From an uncultured Mucilaginibacter sp. (lineage in GTDB: Bacteria > Bacteroidota > Bacteroidia > Sphingobacteriales > Sphingobacteriaceae), in the NCBI GenBank assembly GCA_913775265.1, contig CAJYJH010000008.1, positions 1 through 64,000 on the forward strand: DNA of 64,000 nucleotides, in the 5' to 3' direction. The translations under genes and the position numbers were made by a program. Position 1 is the first letter of the stretch, and every line of letters begins with the position of its first letter. Below the pieces are notes generated by a model, which was not told the DNA's origin, made no database searches, and saw nothing but the letters and a program-made list of their open reading frames with translations. This document shows positions 56,240-64,000 of the stretch, piece by piece.

Positions 56240-56247
56240 CAAAAATA
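56240..56247 (-). promoter_or_regulatory. -7 promoter box of the pyrG-yidC operon
   Basis: TATTTTTG on the minus strand matches TAnnTTTG. The leader would be about 50 bases. Confidence 0.5.
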
Positions 56248-56406
56248 GCAATTTTTTTGGCTGACGGTTTAGGTTTCAGAAAAAATGTAGTCAGGAAAAG
56301 GTAAATCTGATACCTGAGTATCGGATGATTAGGGAGTAAATTATTTTAACTCGAAGCCTCTCAGTTATTTTAGTGCCTTATAGTAAACTGCTATTATCTT
56401 TAAATC

Positions 56407-57735
56407 TTAACGCTCTGCCTCAATCCATCCGGTGTTGTCATTTTTATCGGTAACTAAAAAGTAATTCCGGAACGAGCCCTGAATATTTACCTGTTGGCCG
56501 GCAGCTAAAGTGGCTTTTCGGGCGCCGTTTAGTGAGTCAGGAAAATCGAGCAAAGGCCGATTGCTGTTGATATTTGCTTTGCGTAAGGTTGTTGTAGAGG
56601 TTACGTTTTTACTATACACGTAACCCAGTGTTCCGTCGGGTAAACTTGCTTTGTACCAGCCATCGGTTGCTGCCTCTATTTGTAAAACCGTGCTTACAGG
56701 CAGCGTGGTTTTCACCATGGCTTTTTCGTTGGGTTGTACGTAGAGCCGGGTATTAGCATTGGCGGTTCGGGCAGTTGCATTCAGCAAGTCTAATTTTGCA
56801 CTGATAGCTTTGGGCTGTTTAATACTACGGTCAACAAATGGCAATGGGTCAATGGCACCGCCGCTGGTGTAAATGCCGAAGTGCAGGTGCGCGGGTGTTG
56901 TGCGGGCATTCCCGGTGTTACCAACTAAGCCAATGGTGTCACCAATACGCACGTTTTGGCCGTTTTGTACCAGTTGTTTGTCCAGGTGAGCATAATACAA
57001 TGTGTAATCACGGCTCTCAGGGCGCATAAAAACAACAAGGCCGCCTAATTTATTTTCGGTGACGTTTGTTACTGTTCCTTCGGCAGCAGCGATAGCGGGA
57101 GTAAGCTTAGGTGCAAAAATGTCGATACCTTCATGCTTGCGGCCACCATTGTCGCGGCCATCGCCCCAAAAACTGCCAATATTCGGTTTGCCTGCAGCCG
57201 AAACTGGGAAACTCAACGATGGTCCGGTACTGATACTCAGCGTATATTCCCCGCTTCGCAACAACTCGGGGTGTAAGCGTAATATATATTTTCCGGTAGT
57301 CTTTACTTCATAATTTAACAGTAACCCTAACGTATCAGCAGAGGCAATTACTTTGCGACTGTTAGCATCGCGTTCTTCCAGTAAATCTAAGTATATGGTG
57401 AAGTTTTGTGATGGTTTTTTGCTGAGGTTGATGTGAAGTTTTTGTCCACGCCGTGCCTCAAAGCGTAGCGCCGTTGCGGGTATTTTTTCTGCCGAAAAGT
57501 AGCCGGTTTCTTTATACGGGATATCTATATTCAATGCATCGGTAATACTGGTCTCGCTTTTTTGCAACCATGTGCTGCCCATGGATGAGCGATCAAGCCC
57601 GGCATCCTTTAGTCGCTGTGCATAAGCATCGTGCGGCGACATCTTTTTGAACAGCGCCATCGGGCCTTTGTCGCTGCATGAATAAATAGATACGAGAATG
57701 AAAAATATGGATAGGTGTAATAATCTTTTCATCAT
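56407..57735 (-). CDS. M23 metallopeptidase lipoprotein with SH3 domains
   Basis: A 442-residue exported lipoprotein (lipobox near SIYSCSD). After a helical N-terminal region and a beta domain of about 100 residues, a LytM/M23 domain appears: HEGIDIFAPKLTPAIAAAEG (first His and Asp), LYYAHLDKQ and AHLHFGIY (last His ligands). Two bacterial SH3-like segments follow. It cleaves or binds peptidoglycan peptides. It is 59 bases downstream of kdsB on the same strand and ends the purK-purE-kdsB run. Confidence 0.9.
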   Translation of the reverse strand: MMKRLLHLSIFFILVSIYSCSDKGPMALFKKMSPHDAYAQRLKDAGLDRSSMGSTWLQKSETSITDALNIDIPYKETGYFSAEKIPATALRFEARRGQKLHINLSKKPSQNFTIYLDLLEERDANSRKVIASADTLGLLLNYEVKTTGKYILRLHPELLRSGEYTLSISTGPSLSFPVSAAGKPNIGSFWGDGRDNGGRKHEGIDIFAPKLTPAIAAAEGTVTNVTENKLGGLVVFMRPESRDYTLYYAHLDKQLVQNGQNVRIGDTIGLVGNTGNARTTPAHLHFGIYTSGGAIDPLPFVDRSIKQPKAISAKLDLLNATARTANANTRLYVQPNEKAMVKTTLPVSTVLQIEAATDGWYKASLPDGTLGYVYSKNVTSTTTLRKANINSNRPLLDFPDSLNGARKATLAAGQQVNIQGSFRNYFLVTDKNDNTGWIEAER

Positions 57736-57794
57736 GCGTGGCGGTAATCACCTGATTAAACTTTGCCATGCATGAAAGGTTTTGGGTATTAGAT

Positions 57795-58523
57795 TTAACG
57801 GGGCAACTTTTGCAAATCTTCGGGCGTATCAACCGCTTGGGTTTCCAGGTCGGTTTCGGCAATGCGGATACGGTAGCCATTTTCTATCCAGCGCAATTGT
57901 TCCAGGCTTTCAGCTTTCTCTAGCGACGATATTGGCAGCCGGGTAACCTGTTGCAACACTTCAGAACGGAAACCGTAAATGCCAATATGCTTAAAGTAAG
58001 TAAAATGCAGGAGCCATTCCTGTGGTTCGTGATTACGAAGATAGGGGATGGCCGTGCGTGAAAAATAGATAGCTTCCGACAGTTTGTTGATGATCACTTT
58101 TGGCGAGTTAGCATTAGTTAAATCTTCGGCCGCTGTTATTTTTTTGATTAGTGTGCCAATCTGCGTATCGGGCGTAATGAAGCACGCTGCCACCTTGCTA
58201 ATCTGTACCGGGTCGATGTATGGTTCGTCGCCTTGTATATTGATCACCACCTCATATTCCGGATAATTGGCGGCAACCTCGGCACACCGGTCCGTGCCAC
58301 TTTGGTGGTCGGGCGATGTCATCACGGCTTTGCCTCCAAAATCATGGATGTGGTTTAATATCCGTTCGTCATCTGTAGCTACAATAACATCATCTAAACT
58401 TGGGCATTTAATACACTGTTCGTACACGCGTTGTATCATTACCTTGCCGGTAATATCAACCAATGGTTTTCCCGGAAAACGGGTTGAGGCGTAGCGAGCG
58501 GGTATAATGCCTAAAATTTTCAT
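57795..58523 (-). CDS. kdsB: 3-deoxy-manno-octulosonate cytidylyltransferase
   Basis: A 242-residue enzyme activating Kdo with CTP for lipopolysaccharide core synthesis. The signature IIPARYASTRFPGKPLVDIT opens the protein, and NIQGDEPYI, TAIPYLRNH and KHIGIYGFR follow, all typical of KdsB. Length is normal. It lies 42 bases after purE and is likely co-transcribed. Confidence 0.95.
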   Translation of the reverse strand: MKILGIIPARYASTRFPGKPLVDITGKVMIQRVYEQCIKCPSLDDVIVATDDERILNHIHDFGGKAVMTSPDHQSGTDRCAEVAANYPEYEVVINIQGDEPYIDPVQISKVAACFITPDTQIGTLIKKITAAEDLTNANSPKVIINKLSEAIYFSRTAIPYLRNHEPQEWLLHFTYFKHIGIYGFRSEVLQQVTRLPISSLEKAESLEQLRWIENGYRIRIAETDLETQAVDTPEDLQKLPR

Positions 58524-58565
58524 TCAAATAATTGTAGCGGTCAATAACTGGTTGTGTATCGCGGC

Positions 58566-59084
58566 TTAGTTATCAAACCGTGATGGTAATCCCTGTGCCT
58601 TCATTTCTAAAGCCGAGTCGTACACCTTTTGGGCAAGCTCTTTTTTATAGTCGATGAGTGCCTGGGCTAAATCTTCGTCGGCTGTTGACAAAATCTGAGC
58701 TGCCAGTAACCCCGCATTTTTGGCGGCATTTAATGCTACGGTAGCTACCGGAATGCCGTTGGGCATTTGTAAAATGGAAAGTACAGAATCCCAGCCATCA
58801 ATAGAATTACTCGATTTAACGGGGACGCCAATCACCGGTAAATGGGTAAGCGAGGCTACCATACCCGGCAAATGCGCAGCACCACCGGCACCTGCTATAA
58901 TTACTTTTAAGCCACGCTCAGCAGCCGATTTGGCATAATCAAACAAGCGCTCCGGAGTACGGTGAGCCGAGACTACCGTAATTTCGTAGCCTGCGCCTAA
59001 CTCGGTTAATATATCTGCAGCATCCTGCATTACCGGCAAGTCAGACTTGCTGCCCATGATAATGCCTACCTTAATATCTAACAT
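58566..59084 (-). CDS. purE: N5-carboxyaminoimidazole ribonucleotide mutase
   Basis: A 172-residue class I PurE in purine synthesis. The signatures are [48 protein letters not shown] and [10 protein letters not shown]. It is 37 bases after purK, its partner in the two-step bacterial carboxylation. Length is normal. Confidence 0.96.
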   Translation of the reverse strand: MLDIKVGIIMGSKSDLPVMQDAADILTELGAGYEITVVSAHRTPERLFDYAKSAAERGLKVIIAGAGGAAHLPGMVASLTHLPVIGVPVKSSNSIDGWDSVLSILQMPNGIPVATVALNAAKNAGLLAAQILSTADEDLAQALIDYKKELAQKVYDSALEMKAQGLPSRFDN

Positions 59085-59120
59085 GATGATTTATGAGTGA
59101 TTGATAAATATGATTAAAGC

Positions 59121-60260
59121 TTAGCTGATTACTTTGAGGGTCTGTTGCACAAAGCGCGCTTTCTCTATAGCCTTCTCCCGGTCGTTGTCAACAATGGTTA
59201 CATGTCCCATTTTGCGGAAAGGTTTGGTAAGCGCCTTGCCATATAGATGAACATAAACGCCTGTACTTTTCAAAACTTTTTCGATGCCTTGGTATACCGC
59301 CGGACCTTCATAACCCGGTTCGCCAAGTACATTGATCATGATAGCGTTCGACAGGCTTTCGGTGTTACCCAAAGGCTGGTTAAATATAGCACGTAAATGT
59401 TGTTCAAACTGCGAAACTATATTGCCCTCAATAGTTTGGTGACCGCTATTGTGCGGGCGTGGTGCCAGTTCGTTAACCAGTATTTTGCCGCTTTTGTCTA
59501 AAAACATTTCGACAGCCAGCAGGCCAACAATCTTTAAACTTTCAGCTATTCTTTTGGCTATATCCGCCGCTTCTTGTTGTATTTCGAACGATAGGGTAGA
59601 TGGTGATATTAAAAATTCTACCAAGTTGGCTTCAGGATTAAACTCCATCTCAACCAGAGGGAAGGTAGCCAATTCGCCTTTTTCGTTGCGGGCTACAATT
59701 ACGGCAATCTCTTTCTCAAAATCAACCCAACGTTCTATCAGGCTGGGCTCTGTAAAAGCGCCGGCCAGGTACGACTCGTCAACCACTTTATAAACACCCT
59801 TACCATCATAACCGTCTCTGCGTAGTTTCTGAATGTAAGGAAACGGTATGGTGCTTTGAGCTAATTGCTGGGCGGAGGAAATGACTTGAAACTCAGCAGT
59901 CGGAATATTGTTTTCTTTAAAAAACTGTTTTTGCAAGCCTTTATCCTGAATGAGCCTGATAACACGGGCTTGCGGGTAAACCGTTACGCCTTCACGCTCC
60001 AATTGCTCCAAGGCATCTACGTTAACCTTTTCAATTTCAATGGTGAGCAGGTCAACCTTCTTACCAAAGTTGTACACGGTCTCGTAGTCGCTAAGCGAGC
60101 CAACTACAAACTCATCACACAATTTCCGGCAAGGTGCTTCCCGGTCAGGGTCGAGTACTTTAACCGTTACATTATAATTAATTGCCTGCTGGATGAGCAT
60201 ACGGCCCAACTGGCCGCCGCCTAAAATACCAAGCCGCAAATCGCCATAAAATGCTTTCAT
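59121..60260 (-). CDS. purK: N5-carboxyaminoimidazole ribonucleotide synthase
   Basis: A 379-residue ATP-grasp enzyme making N5-CAIR from AIR, bicarbonate and ATP. The N-terminal RLGILGGGQLGRMLIQQAIN is the family signature. The ATP-grasp core has YDGKGVYKV, LIERWVDFEKEIAVIVARN and VNELAPRPHNSGHQTIEG. Length is normal. It is the first gene of the minus-strand run purK-purE-kdsB-M23 and is divergent from icd. Confidence 0.96.
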   Translation of the reverse strand: MKAFYGDLRLGILGGGQLGRMLIQQAINYNVTVKVLDPDREAPCRKLCDEFVVGSLSDYETVYNFGKKVDLLTIEIEKVNVDALEQLEREGVTVYPQARVIRLIQDKGLQKQFFKENNIPTAEFQVISSAQQLAQSTIPFPYIQKLRRDGYDGKGVYKVVDESYLAGAFTEPSLIERWVDFEKEIAVIVARNEKGELATFPLVEMEFNPEANLVEFLISPSTLSFEIQQEAADIAKRIAESLKIVGLLAVEMFLDKSGKILVNELAPRPHNSGHQTIEGNIVSQFEQHLRAIFNQPLGNTESLSNAIMINVLGEPGYEGPAVYQGIEKVLKSTGVYVHLYGKALTKPFRKMGHVTIVDNDREKAIEKARFVQQTLKVIS

Positions 60261-60339
60261 ATTTAAAAGTTACAATTTTAGGCCAAATCTTTCAAAAACC
60301 CTAAATCATTTTACCTAAATCATTTTACGTGTTTAGCTG

Positions 60340-60347
60340 TATATTTG
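60340..60347 (+). promoter_or_regulatory. -7 promoter box of icd
   Basis: TATATTTG matches TAnnTTTG, 33 bases before ATG 60381. It overlaps an in-frame start at 60345, which can therefore be rejected. Confidence 0.55.
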
Positions 60348-60380
60348 CCAGGTTTTATTACCATTAATAAATTACCCCGA

Positions 60381-61841
60381 ATGAAGACAAAAATAGCAGT
60401 AGCCAAAGGCGATGGTATCGGTCCCGAAATTATGGAGGCCGTTTTAAACATATTCGAAGCCAACGAAGTGCCACTCGAATATGAGTTTGTTGAAATGGGC
60501 AAATCATATTTTGATGCAGGCCACTCAACCGGTATGACCGAAGCTGCCAAGGCAACCATCGAAAACCTGGGTATTTTATTTAAAGGCCCGATGGAGACTC
60601 CTAAAGGCAAGGGCGTAAAAAGTATTAACGTTACCGCCCGTAAAGTTTGGAACACTTATGCCAATCAGCGCGATTTTCGATCACTGAACGGTGTGCAAAC
60701 GGTTTTCTCAAAGGCTGGTATTAACATCAACCTTACTATTATCCGCGAAAATATCGAAGATACCTACGGAGGTATCGAGCATATGATTACTAATGATGTA
60801 GCTGTTGGTCGCCGTATTATCACCCGTCCGGGTTCGGCACAGGTAATCCGTTATGCTTTTGAAATGGCTCGTCGTAAAGGCCTGAAAAAACTGGCTTGCG
60901 GTCACAAGGCCAATATCATGAAATTGACTGACGGTTTGTTTTTAGAAACGTTTTATGAGATAGCTAAAGAGTATCCTGACCTGCAGGCATCAGACATTAT
61001 CGTAGATGATCTATGTATGAAGCTGGTAAGCCACCCGGAAATGTTCCAGGCTATTGTATTAACCAATTTACAGGGCGATATTGTATCTGACTTATGCGCA
61101 GGTTTAGTAGGCGGACTGGGCTTTGCTCCATCAGCAAACATTGGCGATAACATCTCGATTTTTGAGGCTGTACACGGTACAGCTCCGGATATTGCAGGTC
61201 GTAACATCGCTAACCCAACTGCATTATTACTATCAGGTATATCCATGTTGCGTTACTTAGGTTTAACAGCCCATGCGGCAACTATAGAGAATGCTTTGTT
61301 ATATACCTTAGAAAAAGGCGTACATACTGGTGATTTTGGCGATCGTGCAACCAAATCGTCCAACACCACCGAGTTTGCAGAGTGCATTATTGCTAACTTA
61401 GGCAAACATCCATCAGTTGGCGGCGCACATGGGCAGCCAAATTTTGAATGTAAAACTAATGCTGATTTCCAGCCGTCTAAAAATAAAATCACGGTAACCG
61501 ATGCAAACGTTAAAGAAGAGATTTTGGGTGTTGACGTGTTTGTAGAATTTACCGGCCAGCCAAAAGAGTTAGCCGAAATTGCCAAAAGCAAACTGAACGA
61601 CAAGTTTGAGTTAATTATGATCTCGAACCGTGGTACTCAAGTGTGGCCTACAGGTTCTATCTACACCGAGTTGGTAAATCAGTTTCGTATCCGCTACGAA
61701 AAAGCTGAAGGTACTACGCTTACGCAAAAAGACATCTTTAACTTAGCATCCGAGGTTTCTGATGCCGTGAGAGTGGGTTCGGTTGAGTTCCTGATGAAGT
61801 TTAATGATAAAATTGGTTATTCCTTAGCTCAAGGACAATAA
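60381..61841 (+). CDS. icd: NADP-dependent isocitrate dehydrogenase (long type)
   Basis: A 486-residue isocitrate dehydrogenase of the TCA cycle. Family motifs are AVAKGDGIGPEIMEAVL, IRENIEDTYGGIEH (substrate-binding Arg and phospho-loop region), HKANIMKLTDGLF, DDLCMKLV, NLQGDIVSDLCAGLVGGLGF and VHGTAPDIAGRNIANPTA. A C-terminal domain of about 140 residues after the core resembles the longer Thermus-type enzyme. The start at 60381 is supported by the promoter box. Confidence 0.92.
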   Translation: MKTKIAVAKGDGIGPEIMEAVLNIFEANEVPLEYEFVEMGKSYFDAGHSTGMTEAAKATIENLGILFKGPMETPKGKGVKSINVTARKVWNTYANQRDFRSLNGVQTVFSKAGININLTIIRENIEDTYGGIEHMITNDVAVGRRIITRPGSAQVIRYAFEMARRKGLKKLACGHKANIMKLTDGLFLETFYEIAKEYPDLQASDIIVDDLCMKLVSHPEMFQAIVLTNLQGDIVSDLCAGLVGGLGFAPSANIGDNISIFEAVHGTAPDIAGRNIANPTALLLSGISMLRYLGLTAHAATIENALLYTLEKGVHTGDFGDRATKSSNTTEFAECIIANLGKHPSVGGAHGQPNFECKTNADFQPSKNKITVTDANVKEEILGVDVFVEFTGQPKELAEIAKSKLNDKFELIMISNRGTQVWPTGSIYTELVNQFRIRYEKAEGTTLTQKDIFNLASEVSDAVRVGSVEFLMKFNDKIGYSLAQGQ

Positions 61842-61862
61842 TTCAGTTTAATCAAATAAAAT

Positions 61863-61903
61863 AAAAGAGCGCTAATCTGAGAAGGAATAGCGCTCTTTTT
61901 TTT
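61863..61903 (+). terminator. Intrinsic terminator after icd
   Basis: A 12-bp stem (AAAAGAGCGCTA with TAGCGCTCTTTT) with a T run. Confidence 0.9.
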
Positions 61904-61944
61904 AAAAAGGAAATTTAATAAGCCAAAATGCTATAAAACAAACA

Positions 61945-61972
61945 AAGCCCTTGTAACTGGTACAAGGGCCTT
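61945..61972 (-). terminator. Terminator of the exported lipoprotein gene
   Basis: The stem CCCTTGTA/TACAAGGG, extended by a bulged AAG/CTT, with TTTG-TTTG-TTTT following on the minus strand. Confidence 0.75.
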
Positions 61973-61997
61973 ATAATATGAAGAGAACTAAAAATGA

Positions 61998-62756
61998 TTA
62001 ATTCAAGTCTTCGCCAACGGGTTTAGCGGCAGAATACATCAAAGCTTTGCTTGGTGACTCCGCAAAAATGATACACTCATTATAGCTGCCACCACCAATA
62101 GCTAAAGTTTTAGCTTCGCCTTTCATTAAAGGAGAAATTACTACCTGGTAGCTTTTAAATGGTTTCTTGTACTCTTTGCTGGCTTTAGCCCATGCTGCGT
62201 TCATGTTGAGCATGTCATTTTGGCCATCAACCAATTTGCTGTATTGTGCCTGGTGCTTCGCATAAAAATCGCGGAAGTTAGATTTTTCCATGAAGTCTTG
62301 CATAGCAGACATGTAACGTCTAAAATCTATACGATTCAAGTCGATACGGTAATCGGTTTTTAAAACCAGATCATTACGCTCATTAATTCTGAAAGCGTAT
62401 AAACCATTGCGGAAACGATCAAAATTAGTGATATCTTTTTTAAGGTCTTCGTTAAACATTTTAACAGCTTTGTGATTTCTAAAAGCTGCAAAGTGCTGAG
62501 TTACTTCGTTATAATAAGCAGAATTTTTATTTAAAAGCTGGTTATCGTTAGCTCCTGCATCTGTTAATGCAAACAGAACAAATCCAAGCTCGTTAGCTTC
62601 TGCTACCTCAGCGGTAACGTGATTGGTATGAGCTTTGATATGTTTGGAAGTGTAACGAGTTGCAACATCATCATATGTTTTGCAACCGGTGCTTAACATG
62701 CTGGCCGCACTCATCATCAGCGCGCAAACTAGGGGTGCTTTGTACATGAATTTCAT
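61998..62756 (-). CDS. Exported lipoprotein resembling the DUF4932 type
   Basis: A 252-residue protein with a signal sequence and a lipobox-like LSTGCK near residue 25. The mature part (NELGFVLFALTDAGANDNQL, then YYNEVTQHFAAFRNHKAVKM and FRRYMSAMQDFMEKSNFRDF) resembles the helical first half of DUF4932 proteins, whose members are about 400 residues. The end KALMYSAAKPVGEDLN comes early, so it is either a short family member or has lost the second half. No HExxH motif is visible. Function unknown. Confidence 0.65.
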   Translation of the reverse strand: MKFMYKAPLVCALMMSAASMLSTGCKTYDDVATRYTSKHIKAHTNHVTAEVAEANELGFVLFALTDAGANDNQLLNKNSAYYNEVTQHFAAFRNHKAVKMFNEDLKKDITNFDRFRNGLYAFRINERNDLVLKTDYRIDLNRIDFRRYMSAMQDFMEKSNFRDFYAKHQAQYSKLVDGQNDMLNMNAAWAKASKEYKKPFKSYQVVISPLMKGEAKTLAIGGGSYNECIIFAESPSKALMYSAAKPVGEDLN

Positions 62757-62889
62757 ACAGTTTCTTTGATTTTGGCTTCTTTTACGTTAAGGGTTTGAAA
62801 TAGTTACGATTAATTATAACAAATATCTGATTAATATTTGTTAAGAACCTAAACGCAGGGAAAATAAATTTATTTTGGCTCGATAATAT

Positions 62890-63372
62890 TTACTTAAAAG
62901 AAATCAGGCTTTCGCTCTCAATTTTTTTCTGTAATTCAATAATTGCACCTATCAGCGCTTCAGGACGCGGGGGGCAGCCTTGTACATAAACATCAACCGG
63001 GATAACGCGGTCAACCCCTTTTACTACGTGATAACCATGTTTCCAATACGGTCCGCCGCAGTTAGAACATGAGCCCATCGAGATTACATAACGCGGTTCG
63101 GGCATCTGTTCGTATAGGCGTTTTATACGTTCGGCCATTTTAAAAGTGACAGTGCCTGCAATAATAATTACATCAGCCTGGCGAGACGAAGGTCGAGGAA
63201 ATACGCCCAAGCGGTCAACATCATAAGTAGAGGCATACATGCCCATCATTTCGATAGCGCAGCAGGCTATACCAAAGCTTAAAGGCCAAATGGAAGATAA
63301 ACGGGCCCAATTAAGCAAATCGTTCAGTTTGGTAACAATAACGCCACCTTCTTCATTCAGTTCCTGAGCCAT
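62890..63372 (-). CDS. nuoB: NADH-quinone oxidoreductase subunit B
   Basis: A 160-residue peripheral-arm subunit that binds iron-sulphur cluster N2 in respiratory complex I. N2 ligands are visible: the adjacent pair in [10 protein letters not shown], then Cys in [11 protein letters not shown] and Cys in [11 protein letters not shown]. The start at 63372 ([10 protein letters not shown]) is chosen; the open frame upstream lies inside nuoA and is Leu/Lys/Gln-rich shadow sequence. It overlaps nuoA by 20 bases. The gene after it is the unrelated lipoprotein, not nuoC. Confidence 0.94.
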   Translation of the reverse strand: MAQELNEEGGVIVTKLNDLLNWARLSSIWPLSFGIACCAIEMMGMYASTYDVDRLGVFPRPSSRQADVIIIAGTVTFKMAERIKRLYEQMPEPRYVISMGSCSNCGGPYWKHGYHVVKGVDRVIPVDVYVQGCPPRPEALIGAIIELQKKIESESLISFK

Positions 63373-63967
63373 TTTCAGTTTTTTTAAAAGTGGGTTTAAA
63401 CAAAGGTTTTTTAACAGTAACCGTTTCTGGGCTTGCTGTTGCAACAACCGGAATTTCAACCCTTTCAATAGCAAAAGCTTTGGGCTTAAACGCAGCCTGT
63501 TGCTGGTTTATTTTGTCGTAGAGGTTAAACGGTATATTAAGGTTAGTGGTCGGTACGACCGGTGCGGGCTTTATCCATTCCAAATCCTTTTTTCGCCAAA
63601 CATATACCAAACCTAATATTAATACGCCGGCGAACACAAACATTTCAATCAATGTAAATATGCCCCAACGTTTATCAGCGGCAATTAAATCCGGATCGGC
63701 GTATACCGTAGCCCAGGGAAAAATGAAAATCATTTCTACATCGAAAAGCAAAAATATAAGGGCGATCACGTAAAAACGGCCATTAAATGGAATCCAGGCG
63801 CTGCCTACAGGCTCTTCGCCGCACTCGTAAGAAGACAGTTTTTCGGGGTTAGGTTTGCGGGGGGCAATCATCCGGCTTAAAAACAGCGTCATGCCCACTA
63901 AAACAAAGCCCGTAATCAAAAAGATAAATATCTTTCCAAATTCCGATATTTGCGAAACTTCGTCCAT
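63353..63967 (-). CDS. nuoA: NADH-quinone oxidoreductase subunit A with a C-terminal extension
   Basis: A 204-residue membrane subunit of complex I. Three transmembrane helices (about 11-33, 67-90, 97-121) enclose the conserved [20 protein letters not shown] and [11 protein letters not shown] segments. A usual NuoA ends shortly after helix 3, at about 120-145 residues; here about 65 Pro/Val/Lys-rich residues follow. A -7 box at 63973-63980 places the transcription start next to ATG 63967, so the GTG at 63973 is rejected. It probably starts a partial nuo operon. Confidence 0.92.
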   Translation of the reverse strand: MDEVSQISEFGKIFIFLITGFVLVGMTLFLSRMIAPRKPNPEKLSSYECGEEPVGSAWIPFNGRFYVIALIFLLFDVEMIFIFPWATVYADPDLIAADKRWGIFTLIEMFVFAGVLILGLVYVWRKKDLEWIKPAPVVPTTNLNIPFNLYDKINQQQAAFKPKAFAIERVEIPVVATASPETVTVKKPLFKPTFKKTENGSGTE

Positions 63968-63972
63968 GGGCA

Positions 63973-63980
63973 CAAACTTA
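63973..63980 (-). promoter_or_regulatory. -7 promoter box of nuoA
   Basis: TAAGTTTG on the minus strand matches TAnnTTTG, ending 6 bases before ATG 63967, which would make a nearly leaderless message. The -33 region lies near the window end. Confidence 0.45.
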
Positions 63981-64000
63981 ACAAATCAGAGCCAATATGA

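Overview
The window looks like a chromosomal segment of a Bacteroidota bacterium, most likely Sphingobacteriaceae and close to Mucilaginibacter or Pedobacter (inference). The reasons are: start codons preceded by A/T-rich leaders without Shine-Dalgarno sequences; repeated matches to the Bacteroidota -7 promoter box TAnnTTTG, including a full TTTG-N19-TAnnTTTG promoter in front of tRNA-His; an exosortase/PID-CTERM operon; a stand-alone Mpl ligase; and Asp-rich small proteins.

Layout. 1-8.4 kb: the end of an ABC exporter, a flavin-dependent oxidoreductase, a DEAD-like helicase, an Rrf2 regulator with its NAD(P)-binding partner, Mpl with a small HTH regulator, and a large GNAT-like protein. 8.4-19.2 kb: scpB, a twin pair of exported ferritin-like proteins, a phosphodiesterase, an ankyrin protein, ftsK, lolA, an unknown exported protein, a broken EF-Tu-domain-2-like small gene and an EcsC-family protein. 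19.2-27.5 kb: a glycosyltransferase/carbamoyltransferase pair, recQ and glgB. 27.5-34.7 kb: a TPR protein, two small proteins, the purL-yaeR-trmN6-yfcE-fbp run, and rnhA. tRNA-His follows at 34.76 kb.

After the tRNA comes a gene-poor accessory stretch (35-40 kb). It holds a candidate small RNA and a tandem array of a two-gene cassette: a small acidic protein S with a variable C-terminus, and a seven-segment membrane protein M. The array reads S1-M1-S2-M2-S3-M3-S4(remnant) and is followed by a histidine kinase and a LuxR-type response regulator. Between S and M in the first two units lies a long stem-loop that ends exactly at the M start codon. The two stems differ by four compensatory base-pair changes. 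This is the strongest candidate here for an undescribed system.

41-52.6 kb: phosphoesterase, DoxX-like, SGNH hydrolase, GH13 and EcsC-like genes, an exosortase X operon with its PID-CTERM substrate, a lipoprotein with both active-site motifs of pepsin-type aspartic proteases, and mutS. 52.7-64 kb: yidC and pyrG, an M23 peptidase, kdsB, purE, purK, isocitrate dehydrogenase, an exported lipoprotein, and nuoB-nuoA at the edge, with nuoC not following nuoB.

Most genes are housekeeping and intact. Accessory character is concentrated at 17-18.4 kb, 35-40 kb and 46-50 kb. All functions are assigned by reading motifs in the translated sequence; no database search was made.
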